Assembly (NCBI RefSeq): GCF_042219825.1
Contig: NZ_JBHJHQ010000004.1
Coordinates: 558,001-622,000, forward strand
Origin: JBHJHP01 sp042219825
Lineage (GTDB): Bacteria > Bacteroidota > Bacteroidia > Bacteroidales > UBA5342
Length of the DNA stretch: 64,000 bases
Direction of reading: 5' to 3'
Shown in pieces: positions 27,917 through 36,835 of this stretch (its first letter is position 1; every line of letters starts with the position of its first letter). The notes below the pieces were generated by a model. It had not been told where the DNA came from and searched no databases. It saw only the letters and a program-made list of their open reading frames with translations. The translations under genes were made by a program, and so were the position numbers.

Positions 27917-29212
27917 ATGTTTAAAGGATTTTCAAGGTTATCGAAAGACGAAAAACGGCAAATTCTTATCAGGGAAGGATTAATTTCTGAGAACGAATTA
28001 ACTGAATTAATAAAGGCTGAACATTCACAGGTTGAATTCCGCAAAAGGCTGGAAGGTTTCAGCGAAAATGTTCTGTCATCCTATCATCTGCCTTTCAGTG
28101 TTGCTCCCAATTTCTTAATAAACGGATCACTTTTTATGGTTCCCATGGTTACTGAAGAAAGTTCTGTTGTTGCTGCTGCTGCAGCTGCTGCAGGGTTCTG
28201 GGCTCAACATGGAGGCTTTCACTGCGTAGTGAAAAATACGGTTAAAGTTGGACAGGTATTTTTTGAGTGGGAAGGCGAACCTGATCAGTTACACAAAGTT
28301 TTGTCTGAGCTTACAGCTGTATTGAATGAAGCTGCAAAGCCGATTACTGAAAACATGGAAAAGCGTGGCGGTGGAATTACAGGCTATTCGCTGGTTCATC
28401 ATGTGGCGGTTTCTGAAGCGTGTTTTGAACTGCACGTTGAGTTTGAGACCGCAGATTCTATGGGGGCGAACTTCATTAACTCCTGCCTGGAAATTATGGC
28501 CACAGAAATACCGGAATTTATCGGTCAGCATTTTCCGGATCAACCGGAAGCAGAAATTATTATGGCTATTCTTTCGAACCATACTCCCGAATGTACGGTG
28601 GAATGTTATGTTGAAGCACCGTTTGAGGCATTGGGTAAATTTGATACGAATGGTGACGGGAAACATTTTGCGGTTAGGTTCAAAAAGGCAGTGGATATTG
28701 CATTGAATGATACGTCGAGAGCCGTAACGCATAATAAGGGAATTTATAACGGTATCTCAGCTGTTTTGCTGGCTACGGGAAACGATTTTCGGGCTGTGGA
28801 AGCCGCGGGTCATGCGTTTGCGGTCAAAAACGGTAAATATGTTTCATTGTCCGGGGTGACCCTGACAGATAATTCATTTCGCTTATCACTGGAAGTTCCG
28901 TTGGCTGTGGGAACGGTTGGCGGTTTAACCAGATTACATCCATTGGCGGCATCGGCGCTGAAAATGCTAAAAGAACCTGATGCTAAAACGTTGATGATGG
29001 TGATTGCTGCAGCAGGCCTGGCGTCCAATTTTTCTGCGGTAAAGGCATTAACAACCAGCGGTATTCAGCATGGTCATATGAAAATGCACCTGGTGAACAT
29101 TTTAAACCAGATGGGGGCCACCAGCGAACAAGTTGAGGAAGCGCAACGTTTTTTTAAAGATAAGACGGTTTCTGTAAGTGCTGTTCGTTCATTTTTAACA
29201 AAAAACAATTAA
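27917..29212 (+). CDS. mvaA: Hydroxymethylglutaryl-CoA reductase, class II
   Basis: HMG-CoA reductase makes mevalonate from HMG-CoA and NAD(P)H. The 431-residue form without a membrane anchor is the bacterial class II type. Motifs include VAPNFLINGSLFMVPMVTEE, the catalytic Glu region ENMEKRGGGITGYS, SMGANFINSCLE, TGNDFRAVEAAGHAFA, and the C-terminal catalytic His region SGIQHGHMKMH. A short alanine-rich stretch (VVAAAAAAAGFW) is normal for the family. Its stop is 2 bp before the next start, so it is tightly coupled. Some databases call this family degradative, but the context is biosynthetic. Confidence 0.95.
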   Translation: MFKGFSRLSKDEKRQILIREGLISENELTELIKAEHSQVEFRKRLEGFSENVLSSYHLPFSVAPNFLINGSLFMVPMVTEESSVVAAAAAAAGFWAQHGGFHCVVKNTVKVGQVFFEWEGEPDQLHKVLSELTAVLNEAAKPITENMEKRGGGITGYSLVHHVAVSEACFELHVEFETADSMGANFINSCLEIMATEIPEFIGQHFPDQPEAEIIMAILSNHTPECTVECYVEAPFEALGKFDTNGDGKHFAVRFKKAVDIALNDTSRAVTHNKGIYNGISAVLLATGNDFRAVEAAGHAFAVKNGKYVSLSGVTLTDNSFRLSLEVPLAVGTVGGLTRLHPLAASALKMLKEPDAKTLMMVIAAAGLASNFSAVKALTTSGIQHGHMKMHLVNILNQMGATSEQVEEAQRFFKDKTVSVSAVRSFLTKNN

Positions 29213-29214
29213 CT

Positions 29215-30144
29215 ATGGAGGAAGATATTTACACTGCTTATTCAAGAGGTAAATTAATGCTGGCAGGTGAGTACATGGTGCTTGCCGGTTCAAAATCCCT
29301 TTCCGTACCTTTAAATTTCGGTCAAAAGCTAACCATTAGTTATAATGCTGACGGACCACACGAAGTATTGTGGAAAACATTTGAAGGGGAATCACAACCC
29401 ATTGAATTTAATTTTCCCATTGAAGATATTGATCAGCAAAGATACAAACCCGAAGGCGAACGTGGATATCTGCTACGCTTATTACGTTCAGCACGAAAAA
29501 TTAATAAGGAATTTCTTTCTGAAAAAGGACTTTATGTTGCCGAATCTGTTTTAGATAGCGGATTGAAACCTGGTTTTGGTCAGAGTTCTTCTCTGATTTC
29601 CAATATTGCATATTGGGCTAATGTGGATGTTTACCGCTTGAACCGGCTTATGAGCAAAGGATCAGGATACGACCTTGCTACAGCCAGGGTCGAATCTGCC
29701 ATCACTTATTTAAAAAAGTGTCCTGAACCGGATATTGAACAGGTAATTATAGCACCTGAAATAATTGATACATTATTTTTGATTCATTTAAATAAAAAGG
29801 AGAACAGCGAGAAATCAATTTCATTATATTTGAAATTGTTGATGACAAAGAAAAAAGCAGTTGCTTCCATGAATGCCATTATTGATAAGATGGTGGTTGC
29901 AAAATCAGTTTCTGAATATGGAAAATTGATGGAAGAGCACGATAAGCTTCTTTCGGGTGTATTAAGAAGAAAGACTGTTAAGGACTTGTATTTCAGGGAT
30001 TTTAAAGGTTGGATGAAATCTTCTGGAGCGTGGGGAGGCGACTATATTCTGGCATTAACAGGGGAGGATGAGAAATCGGTAAAAGCATATTTTACCGAAA
30101 AAGGATTTAAACAAGTAATAAAGCTAAATGAATTGATGGTATGA
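29215..30144 (+). CDS. GYDIA-family GHMP kinase (candidate phosphomevalonate kinase)
   Basis: The 309-residue protein has the GHMP N-terminal pattern YSRGKLMLAGEYMVLAGSKSL and a degenerate ATP loop, GFGQSSSL. The family-naming segment reads SGYDLATARVES instead of GYDIA. This Bacteroidota family has no settled biochemical function but accompanies mevalonate-pathway genes. Since mevalonate kinase and decarboxylase candidates are present in the same operon, this protein is the best candidate for phosphomevalonate kinase. It overlaps mvaD by 4 bp (ATGA). Family is sure, the specific reaction inferred. Confidence 0.85.
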   Translation: MEEDIYTAYSRGKLMLAGEYMVLAGSKSLSVPLNFGQKLTISYNADGPHEVLWKTFEGESQPIEFNFPIEDIDQQRYKPEGERGYLLRLLRSARKINKEFLSEKGLYVAESVLDSGLKPGFGQSSSLISNIAYWANVDVYRLNRLMSKGSGYDLATARVESAITYLKKCPEPDIEQVIIAPEIIDTLFLIHLNKKENSEKSISLYLKLLMTKKKAVASMNAIIDKMVVAKSVSEYGKLMEEHDKLLSGVLRRKTVKDLYFRDFKGWMKSSGAWGGDYILALTGEDEKSVKAYFTEKGFKQVIKLNELMV

Positions 30145-31193
30145 GTTCATCACAAACGTGGAAAAAAGTAGCTTGGCGTAGTCCGTCGAATATAGCATTA
30201 ATAAAATACTGGGGAAAATACGGGAGACAACTACCGCGGAATCCGTCTATTAGTATGACGTTGAAAAACTGTTATACTGAAACGGAAATGGAATACAGAT
30301 TTGGGAATGTTTCAAACGGACCTGTTCTGGATTTTAGGTTTCAGGGGAAACACGATGAGATATTTGCAGCCCGGATAATGCATTATCTGGATGATATCAG
30401 TAATGAAAAACCGTTTCTGAAAAATCTGGAGATGAAAGTGAGCTCATCCAATAGTTTTCCGCATTCTGCTGGTGTGGCCTCATCAGCATCCTCGATGAGC
30501 GCTTTTGTGTTATGCTTGTTGGTTGCAGAGAATGAAATAATGGGTATTGAGAAGGATGAGGAGGATTTTCTAAAAGAAGCGTCTTCATTCAGCCGTCTTG
30601 CATCAGGGAGCGCAGCCCGTTCATTGTACGGTGGTTTTGTTATTTGGGGAGAATCGGCTTTTATACCTCATTCGTCATCAAAGTATGCATTACCGGTAAC
30701 AGAGGTTGCACCCGTATTTCAAACGTACAGGGACGCTGTGATGATTGTATCAAGCAAAAAGAAAACGATGGCGAGTACTCGCGGACATAAGTTAATGGAA
30801 GATCACCCTTTTGCCCAGGAACGGTACGGTCAGGCACGGGTAAATTTATCCCGGATGATAGAAATACTTAGAAATGGAGACCAGATGGGGTTTGCTGAAC
30901 TTTTAGAACATGAGGCTTTGACTTTACATTCCCTAATGATGTCATCCATTCCGGGCTATATTGAAATAAAAGCCAATACCATAAATATTATTGACCGGAT
31001 AAGGGAATACCGGGAGAAAAGTGGTGTGCCATTGGCATTTACACTTGATGCTGGCCCCAATGTCCATATATTATATCCTGAAGAGGACAAGGAAGAAGTA
31101 ATCTATTTCATAAAACATCAGTTGAAGGATTTGTGCGAAAACAAAAAATGGATTGACGATGAAATGGGGACCGGACCGGAAAGACTGATATAA
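30141..31193 (+). CDS. mvaD: Diphosphomevalonate decarboxylase
   Basis: MvaD phosphorylates and decarboxylates mevalonate 5-diphosphate to isopentenyl diphosphate. Diagnostic motifs are SPSNIALIKYWGKYG near the start, NPSISMTL, the phosphate loop FPHSAGVASSASSMSAF, SRLASGSAARSLYGGF and FTLDAGPNVHILYP. The 350-residue length is slightly longer than most. The ATG overlaps the previous stop by 4 bp, which indicates translational coupling. Confidence 0.95.
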   Translation: MSSSQTWKKVAWRSPSNIALIKYWGKYGRQLPRNPSISMTLKNCYTETEMEYRFGNVSNGPVLDFRFQGKHDEIFAARIMHYLDDISNEKPFLKNLEMKVSSSNSFPHSAGVASSASSMSAFVLCLLVAENEIMGIEKDEEDFLKEASSFSRLASGSAARSLYGGFVIWGESAFIPHSSSKYALPVTEVAPVFQTYRDAVMIVSSKKKTMASTRGHKLMEDHPFAQERYGQARVNLSRMIEILRNGDQMGFAELLEHEALTLHSLMMSSIPGYIEIKANTINIIDRIREYREKSGVPLAFTLDAGPNVHILYPEEDKEEVIYFIKHQLKDLCENKKWIDDEMGTGPERLI

Positions 31194-31276
31194 GACACAA
31201 GAATCAGGATAAAGGACATTAGATTGACGATTCACGAATACGAAAAGGATGTTATAAGGTATGTATAACTAACATA

Positions 31277-31304
31277 TTACTTACAACTTATTACTTACAA
31301 CTTA
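31277..31304. repeat. Two perfect tandem copies of a 14-bp repeat
   Basis: TTACTTACAACTTA occurs twice in direct succession (31277-31290, 31291-31304), followed by a partial third copy. It lies 20 bp before the mevalonate kinase ATG, in the only sizeable gap of the mevalonate cluster. It could be a slippage-prone spacer or a regulator site. Confidence 0.7.
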
Positions 31305-31322
31305 CTACTAATTGACTAAATC

Positions 31323-32237
31323 ATGAACTACGCCAAACTGTTGCTTTTTGGAGAATATACAGTGCTTAATGGTGGAGACTGCATTGAGTTACCGTATAAA
31401 AGGTATAGCGGTGTGTTAACTCTGGAAGAACCTGCTGAAGGAGAGGAACAGATGGCACGATGGTCTAACAGACAATTGCTTGAGTTTTATCATCACTTAT
31501 TAAAAACCGTAAATACAAAAGCTTATTCCCTTTCGTTTGACATCGAACAAATGGCAACGGACATGTCGCGTGGTCTTTGGTTCAAAAGTGATATTCCGGG
31601 ACAATCAGGCTTTGGAAGTTCCGGTGCTCTGGTTGCTACAATTGTAAACCGTTACGGAATAAATGTATTGGCAGAGAGTACAGAAAATCTACAACGGCTT
31701 TTTGCTGCACTTGAAAATAATTTTCATGGCAACAGTTCAGGAATGGATCCCTTAGTCTCTTTCCTTTGTGTTCCGGTTGCAAAAATCAAAAATGAATTAC
31801 ATTTTGCTAATTTGCAACAACAATTAACGGATGAGATTAAACTGTTTCTTGTACAGGCAAAGCAGGAAAATAATACAAGGGCGCTAATCCAAACCTTTAA
31901 AAAAAGGATGGCAGATCCCGGGTTTAAAAAGAGTTATTCAGAAAACCTGGTGCCGTTAACTAACCGGATGATTAGTTTGATTTTAAATCGCGATAATACG
32001 GATTGGTTTAAATATTTGAAAGAATTATCTCAGCAACAGAAAGCGTTCTACTCCGATATTATTCCGGAAAATTTACAAGGTATGATGGATTCAGATCTGT
32101 TTCATCTTAAACTTCTTGGATCCGGTGGGGGATATATGTTAGGTTTTACCCGTGATTATAAAGAGACTGTAAATTTTTTTAATACAGCCAATATTCCTCT
32201 TATCAGGATCAGACATTCAGATCTTATCGTGGAATAA
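31323..32237 (+). CDS. Mevalonate kinase-like GHMP kinase
   Basis: The 304-residue kinase begins YAKLLLFGEYTVLNGG, has the ATP-binding loop PGQSGFGSSGALVA, and the mevalonate-kinase-like NFHGNSSGMDPLVSF with the catalytic Asp. LLGSGGGYMLGF forms GHMP motif 3. In the context of mvaA-GYDIA-mvaD it is the likely mevalonate kinase. It is separated from mvaD by 129 bp containing a 14-bp tandem repeat. It ends 3 bp from the convergent formylglycine enzyme gene. Confidence 0.88.
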   Translation: MNYAKLLLFGEYTVLNGGDCIELPYKRYSGVLTLEEPAEGEEQMARWSNRQLLEFYHHLLKTVNTKAYSLSFDIEQMATDMSRGLWFKSDIPGQSGFGSSGALVATIVNRYGINVLAESTENLQRLFAALENNFHGNSSGMDPLVSFLCVPVAKIKNELHFANLQQQLTDEIKLFLVQAKQENNTRALIQTFKKRMADPGFKKSYSENLVPLTNRMISLILNRDNTDWFKYLKELSQQQKAFYSDIIPENLQGMMDSDLFHLKLLGSGGGYMLGFTRDYKETVNFFNTANIPLIRIRHSDLIVE

Positions 32238-32240
32238 GTT

Positions 32241-33401
32241 TTACATCACATCTTTTACACATCGAAAACCGATATGAGGAGCGCTTGTATCGGGAGTGGA
32301 TTTCATCCGTGCTGCTGCTCTGTATCCTGAACAATATACATCATTGCACAAAAATGATCCGCCCCGAATCACTTTCTTATGGGCATAGGGCTCATTCGGA
32401 TCAAAACTTGTTTCCGGCCCCTGAGGGTTATCTGCCACAGAGCTTAAGTCAAATGTGGAATAGTAACTATTGTTGTACCAATCGTTGCACCATTCCCAAA
32501 CATTTCCGGCCATATCGTATAATCCAAAATTATTAGGTTTGAACTGCATTACCGGTGCAGTGTAATAATAGCCGTCAGCTTCGGTATTGAGATACGGAAA
32601 CTTTCCTTCCCAACTGTTGGCTTTAGGGCTACCCGAATTAACAGATTCATTTCCCCATGGATAGATATAGTCATCGTTTCCACCCCGTGCGGCATATTCC
32701 CATTCGGCTTCAGTTGGTAAACGTTTACCTGCCCATTCAGCGTAAGCGTTTGCATCTTCCCAACTTACATGTACAACGGGCTGATCCATTTTATCTTCTA
32801 TTGAGCTTTCTTTCCCTAGAGGATGTCTCCAATCGGTTCCGTTAGTCCATTTCCACCATATCATTGGATTATCAAGGGGAACTGCTTTTTCTGACGGATT
32901 AAACATCAGTGAACCCGGCTGTAACATTTCATCAGGAGGTTTTGGTGTTCCCTTTGGTAGCTCTTTTTTCAGTTCATCCCAGTTTACGGCTTTTTCTGCA
33001 GTAGTGATGTAGCCGGTTGCCTCAACAAAAGCTGAAAATTGGCGGTTGGTCACTTCATGTTGATCCATTAAAAATGCATTAACTTTTACCTTATGAACCG
33101 GAAATTCATCGGATCTGGCAAACTGTTTTTCCCTTCCTCCCATGTTAAATTCTCCTGACGGAATCAGAACCATGTCATCAGGCACCTGAATTTCATCTTG
33201 TTTTCCATCTTTATCCTGTATTACCGTGTTATCAGAGGTGTTGTTTCCCTTTTGTACCATCAACTGAAACCTTGATTCTGTTGAAGGGGAAATACAGACT
33301 TCAGCTGAATCTGAGTTCATATTTGATCCGTTATTTTGAACCGGTTTGTTTTTGCAGGAGAATATTATGAAAGTGGTCAGAAAAATGAATGAAATTCGCA
33401 T
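32241..33401 (-). CDS. Lipoprotein formylglycine-generating enzyme (FGE/SUMF1 family)
   Basis: The 386-residue protein has a lipoprotein signal ending IIFSC (Cys16), then the FGE-sulfatase domain: IPSGEFNMGG, DEFPVHKVKV, DQHEVTNRQFSAF, PVVHVSWEDANAYAEWAG, RLPTEAEWEYAARGG and NVWEWCNDW. The C-terminus reads RGGSFLCNDVYC and AHIGFRC-type sequence. The pair Cys352 and Cys357 matches the catalytic cysteines of true aerobic, copper-dependent FGEs that convert a sulfatase Cys to formylglycine; many bacterial relatives lack them. Extracytoplasmic lipid anchoring is unusual, since bacterial FGE is usually cytosolic. No sulfatase lies nearby, so the target is unknown. Confidence 0.85.
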   Translation of the reverse strand: MRISFIFLTTFIIFSCKNKPVQNNGSNMNSDSAEVCISPSTESRFQLMVQKGNNTSDNTVIQDKDGKQDEIQVPDDMVLIPSGEFNMGGREKQFARSDEFPVHKVKVNAFLMDQHEVTNRQFSAFVEATGYITTAEKAVNWDELKKELPKGTPKPPDEMLQPGSLMFNPSEKAVPLDNPMIWWKWTNGTDWRHPLGKESSIEDKMDQPVVHVSWEDANAYAEWAGKRLPTEAEWEYAARGGNDDYIYPWGNESVNSGSPKANSWEGKFPYLNTEADGYYYTAPVMQFKPNNFGLYDMAGNVWEWCNDWYNNSYYSTFDLSSVADNPQGPETSFDPNEPYAHKKVIRGGSFLCNDVYCSGYRAAARMKSTPDTSAPHIGFRCVKDVM

Positions 33402-33641
33402 ATATACATTGTTGTTACTGTCAAAAGAACTCGTTTCAGACGATAAAGGTTCATTGTCTGATAAAAAACTTTAGCAGGTCGTAATATCCAAATTTAACTA
33501 CGCTCCAACAACATCCCGGTTTATGTAATTGTTGAAATTTAACAGCTTTAAACCAGAGTGACTATAAAATTCAAAAAAACTTAAAATCATCAACTTACAT
33601 TTTACCGGATTGTTTCTAAAAAAACATTAAGCTGTATAACT

Positions 33642-35684
33642 ATGCACGTACATCTTCATTCCAACCAACTTATTAGTGAGAGCAGTCCGTATTTACTGCA
33701 ACATGCGCACAATCCCGTGGACTGGCATCCATGGAGTAATGAAACTTTGGAAAAAGCAGCAAAGGAACAAAAAATGCTGATTATCAGTATCGGTTATTCG
33801 GCATGTCACTGGTGTCATGTGATGGAACATGAAAGTTTCGAGAATAAAGAGGTGGCAGCTTTCATGAACAAACATTTTATTCCCATAAAGGTTGACAGGG
33901 AAGAGCGACCTGACATTGACCATATCTACATGAGTGCCGTTCAGCTGATTAGTGGACGAGGAGGATGGCCGCTTAATGTGATTGCTCTACCGGATGGCAG
34001 ACCTGTATACGGTGGAACTTATTTCCCGAGGGTACAATGGCTTGATATGTTACAGCAGCTGGTGGATTTTGCCGATAAGAATCCGGAAAAGATGGAGGAA
34101 TATGCCGAGAATCTTACAAACGGAATTATTCAGAGTGATATTGTCACACCGGTGCAACATCTGGAATCTTTTTCGCTTGAAAAACTGCATACGATTTTTA
34201 AGAACTGGAAAGAACATCTTGACCTTGAAAAAGGGGGAACACGGGGTGCACCTAAATTTCCCATGCCGGTTAGTTATCAGTTTTTGATGCATTACGCATT
34301 TTTAACAGGAAATAAAGAAGCAAATGAAGCCGTTATGCTGACCTTGGATAAAATGGCTATGGGAGGAATTTATGATCATTTAGGAGGTGGATTTGCACGT
34401 TATTCAACCGATGAGGATTGGAAGGTTCCACATTTTGAAAAGATGTTGTATGATAATGGTCAGCTGGTAAGTTTATACGCTAATGCTTACCAAAATGCAC
34501 AAAAGGATGAATATAAAAACGTTGTTTTACAAACCCTGAATTTTGTTGAAGAAGAACTTATGTCGCATGAAAGTGGGTTCTATTCAGCGCTTGATGCTGA
34601 CAGTGGAGGTGTTGAGGGTAAATATTATAGCTGGACAAAGAAGGAGTTAGATCATTTACTTGGCGACATTGCTCCCATTGTATATAAGTATTATGGCATT
34701 ACCGAAACCGGAAACTGGGAAGACGGATTGAACATATTACATCGTTCCTTTTCGGACAAGGAGGTGGCAGATGAATTTGGTATCTCCGTAAAAGCCTTGC
34801 ACCGGAAAATTAAGAAAGTGAATGAACTGCTTTTTGATGAACGGGAAAACAGGGAAAAACCGGGGCTGGATGATAAGATTCTTACTTCATGGAACGCCCT
34901 AATGTGTAAAGGTTTTATTGATGCTTACCGTGTTTTCGATGATCCGCATTACCTGGAAATTGCCACACGAAATCTTGCATTTTTATTATCGAAGCTGAAG
35001 AAACAGGATTACAGGCTTGACAGGAATTACAAAGATGGAATATCATCTATAAATGGTTTCCTTGATGACTATGCATTTTTGATTGATGCACTGATAGCTA
35101 TGTATACAGCAACCTTCAATGAGTTTTATATTGATGAAGCTCTGGCTTTCACGGAATATGCAATTGAGCACTTTTACGATCAGAGTGGGGGAATATTTTT
35201 CTATACATCCGATATGGATCATAAACTTATTGCCCGAAACCATGAAGTAACTGACAATGTTATGCCTTCTTCAAATTCTGCTATGGCAAAAAATTTGTTT
35301 ATGCTGGGGCACTATTTTGAGAAAAATGAGTTTATTGAAATGGCTCAACGCATGCTTACCAGTGTTAAGAAAGAGATGCAGCGATCAGGTGCCTATTTTG
35401 CCAACTGGTGTATTTTGAAAGCATGGTTTGCACAACACCCGTTTGAAGTGGCAATTGCAGGTAAAGAAGCAATTGAGGTGCGTAAGGAAATGGATCACTA
35501 TTATTTACCACATGTGCTGTTTTGCGGAGGAAATGGCAACAGTACACTTCCGTTGCTTAAAAACAGACAGGTTCAGGGCAAAACCATAATCTATGTGTGT
35601 CAGGATAGTAGATGTCTGCAACCGGTTGAACAAGTTGAAAATGCACTGAATCAAATTAAAATACAGACTGCCGATTTGAATTAG
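33642..35684 (+). CDS. Thioredoxin-domain protein, DUF255/YyaL (SPATA20) family
   Basis: The 680-residue protein combines an N-terminal thioredoxin-like domain (about 1-160) with a large (alpha/alpha)6-barrel resembling glycan epimerases. The signature SACHWCHVMEHESFE has the CxxC pair Cys55 and Cys58; KVDREERPDID, GGWPLNV and GGTYFPR follow. WNALMCKGFIDAYR, LDDYAFL and DSNAxA-type motifs mark the barrel. The cellular role is unresolved across the family. No signal peptide is seen. It ends in a hairpin that includes the stop codon. Confidence 0.9.
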   Translation: MHVHLHSNQLISESSPYLLQHAHNPVDWHPWSNETLEKAAKEQKMLIISIGYSACHWCHVMEHESFENKEVAAFMNKHFIPIKVDREERPDIDHIYMSAVQLISGRGGWPLNVIALPDGRPVYGGTYFPRVQWLDMLQQLVDFADKNPEKMEEYAENLTNGIIQSDIVTPVQHLESFSLEKLHTIFKNWKEHLDLEKGGTRGAPKFPMPVSYQFLMHYAFLTGNKEANEAVMLTLDKMAMGGIYDHLGGGFARYSTDEDWKVPHFEKMLYDNGQLVSLYANAYQNAQKDEYKNVVLQTLNFVEEELMSHESGFYSALDADSGGVEGKYYSWTKKELDHLLGDIAPIVYKYYGITETGNWEDGLNILHRSFSDKEVADEFGISVKALHRKIKKVNELLFDERENREKPGLDDKILTSWNALMCKGFIDAYRVFDDPHYLEIATRNLAFLLSKLKKQDYRLDRNYKDGISSINGFLDDYAFLIDALIAMYTATFNEFYIDEALAFTEYAIEHFYDQSGGIFFYTSDMDHKLIARNHEVTDNVMPSSNSAMAKNLFMLGHYFEKNEFIEMAQRMLTSVKKEMQRSGAYFANWCILKAWFAQHPFEVAIAGKEAIEVRKEMDHYYLPHVLFCGGNGNSTLPLLKNRQVQGKTIIYVCQDSRCLQPVEQVENALNQIKIQTADLN

Positions 35685-35692
35685 CAGTCTGT
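35663..35692 (+). terminator. Hairpin spanning the DUF255 stop codon
   Basis: A perfect 9-bp stem (35663-35671 with 35684-35692, loop of 12) encloses the 3' end of the DUF255 gene, including its TAG. There is no clear U tract, so it may end or stabilise transcripts from either converging gene. Confidence 0.45.
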
Positions 35693-35729
35693 AAAAGGGT
35701 TCAAACAATTTTAATTAAAATCAAGTATT

Positions 35730-36497
35730 TTATTCTTTTGCAGAAACGAATTTGTCAGGTTTCAGCATAAAGTACCATGAAACTGCGTAAGCAGTAGGAT
35801 CATTGCTAAGTTCAGGAGAATTCTTCTTCGACATATCAGGTTCCATACTGTTATTTTTGAAAGGGATGATTACATCAGCGCCCGTTGTCCAGTTTGCGGG
35901 CGTCAAAACTTTATCATCATCACTTTTTTGTAAGGCTAAAACAGTTCTTTTAATTTCTTCAATATTTCGCCCTGTTTCCATCGGATAAAACATAATTGCC
36001 CTGATTGAATTAGTTGGATCGATAATAAATACGCCTCTCACATTTTTTGTGCTGTTAACATTTGGATGTATCATTCCGTATTTTCTGGATATAGAATATT
36101 GTGGGTCGGAGCATAATGGAAAATTAAATTTTGTGTTACTGATGCCTTTATACGTTAATTCTTCCATGGACTTAACCCACAATTTGTGCCTTTCTATATT
36201 ATCTGTGGACACAACAGCAATCTTTACTCCCAATTTGTCAAAATCAGAACTGGCATGAGCCATCTCAAGTAGTTCAGAAGTGCATACAGGAGTAAAATCT
36301 GCTGGATGGCTTAGTAATATTTTCCAGCTGCTGCCAAAATCTTTGGGAAAGTTCAAATTTCCCTGAGTTGATTCAGCCTTGAATTCCGGTGCTTTTTCTC
36401 CAATTAATGGAAAATACTCAATTCCCTTTTGTTTCTGAGCCAAAAGGCAAAGAGGTAAAAGAAAACATACTGTAATTAATAAAAGATTCTTTTTCAT
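35730..36497 (-). CDS. Exported 1-Cys-type peroxiredoxin (Prx6 group)
   Basis: The 255-residue protein has a signal peptide (MKKNLLLITVCFLLPLCLLAQ), so it probably works in the periplasm. The peroxidatic motif DFTPVCTSEL gives Cys72. The C-terminal PANWTTGADVIIPF is characteristic of the Prx6 subfamily, which reduces H2O2 and organic peroxides. A second Cys occurs at FPLCSDPQ, as in several Prx6 members. Export is unusual for this normally cytosolic enzyme and suggests defence against external peroxide. Its reductant is not evident nearby. Confidence 0.88.
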   Translation of the reverse strand: MKKNLLLITVCFLLPLCLLAQKQKGIEYFPLIGEKAPEFKAESTQGNLNFPKDFGSSWKILLSHPADFTPVCTSELLEMAHASSDFDKLGVKIAVVSTDNIERHKLWVKSMEELTYKGISNTKFNFPLCSDPQYSISRKYGMIHPNVNSTKNVRGVFIIDPTNSIRAIMFYPMETGRNIEEIKRTVLALQKSDDDKVLTPANWTTGADVIIPFKNNSMEPDMSKKNSPELSNDPTAYAVSWYFMLKPDKFVSAKE

Positions 36498-36835
36498 GTG
36501 GCATTTGTTTTAATTTGAATTAAATCTAAATAAAAACAAATATCCGATGTTAAAATCAAATTAGTAATTTATGAATATTAGTATTACATTAATTTAATAA
36601 TGTTGACATAGATGAATAAAGGTAAATGAGGTGTAAAAGGATTAAATATCATTTTATTAAATCAATAATTGGCAGATTGACGAAATAATTAATTATTAAT
36701 ATTAAATTAATTAATGTTAGAAGTAATAATAACGTATTAAAGATATATTAAAACAAGTATCAATTTAACAAATAAAAATATGTATATATGTAATTAAATC
36801 GGATTTTAGTGTTCGGAATGATAATTGTCATGTTT
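36498..36835. other. AT-rich intergenic region without a supported gene
   Basis: These 338 bp between the ZIP transporter and the peroxiredoxin, both on the minus strand, are very A/T-rich. The part around 36680-36720 is built of TTAATTAA-like palindromes. It should contain the peroxiredoxin promoter, but I see no full TAnnTTTG match that I would assign. No ORF or structured RNA is recognised. Confidence 0.5.

Noticed and set aside
31277..31304. Possible CRISPR-like repeat
   Set aside because: The copies are directly adjacent with no spacers, and there are no cas genes.
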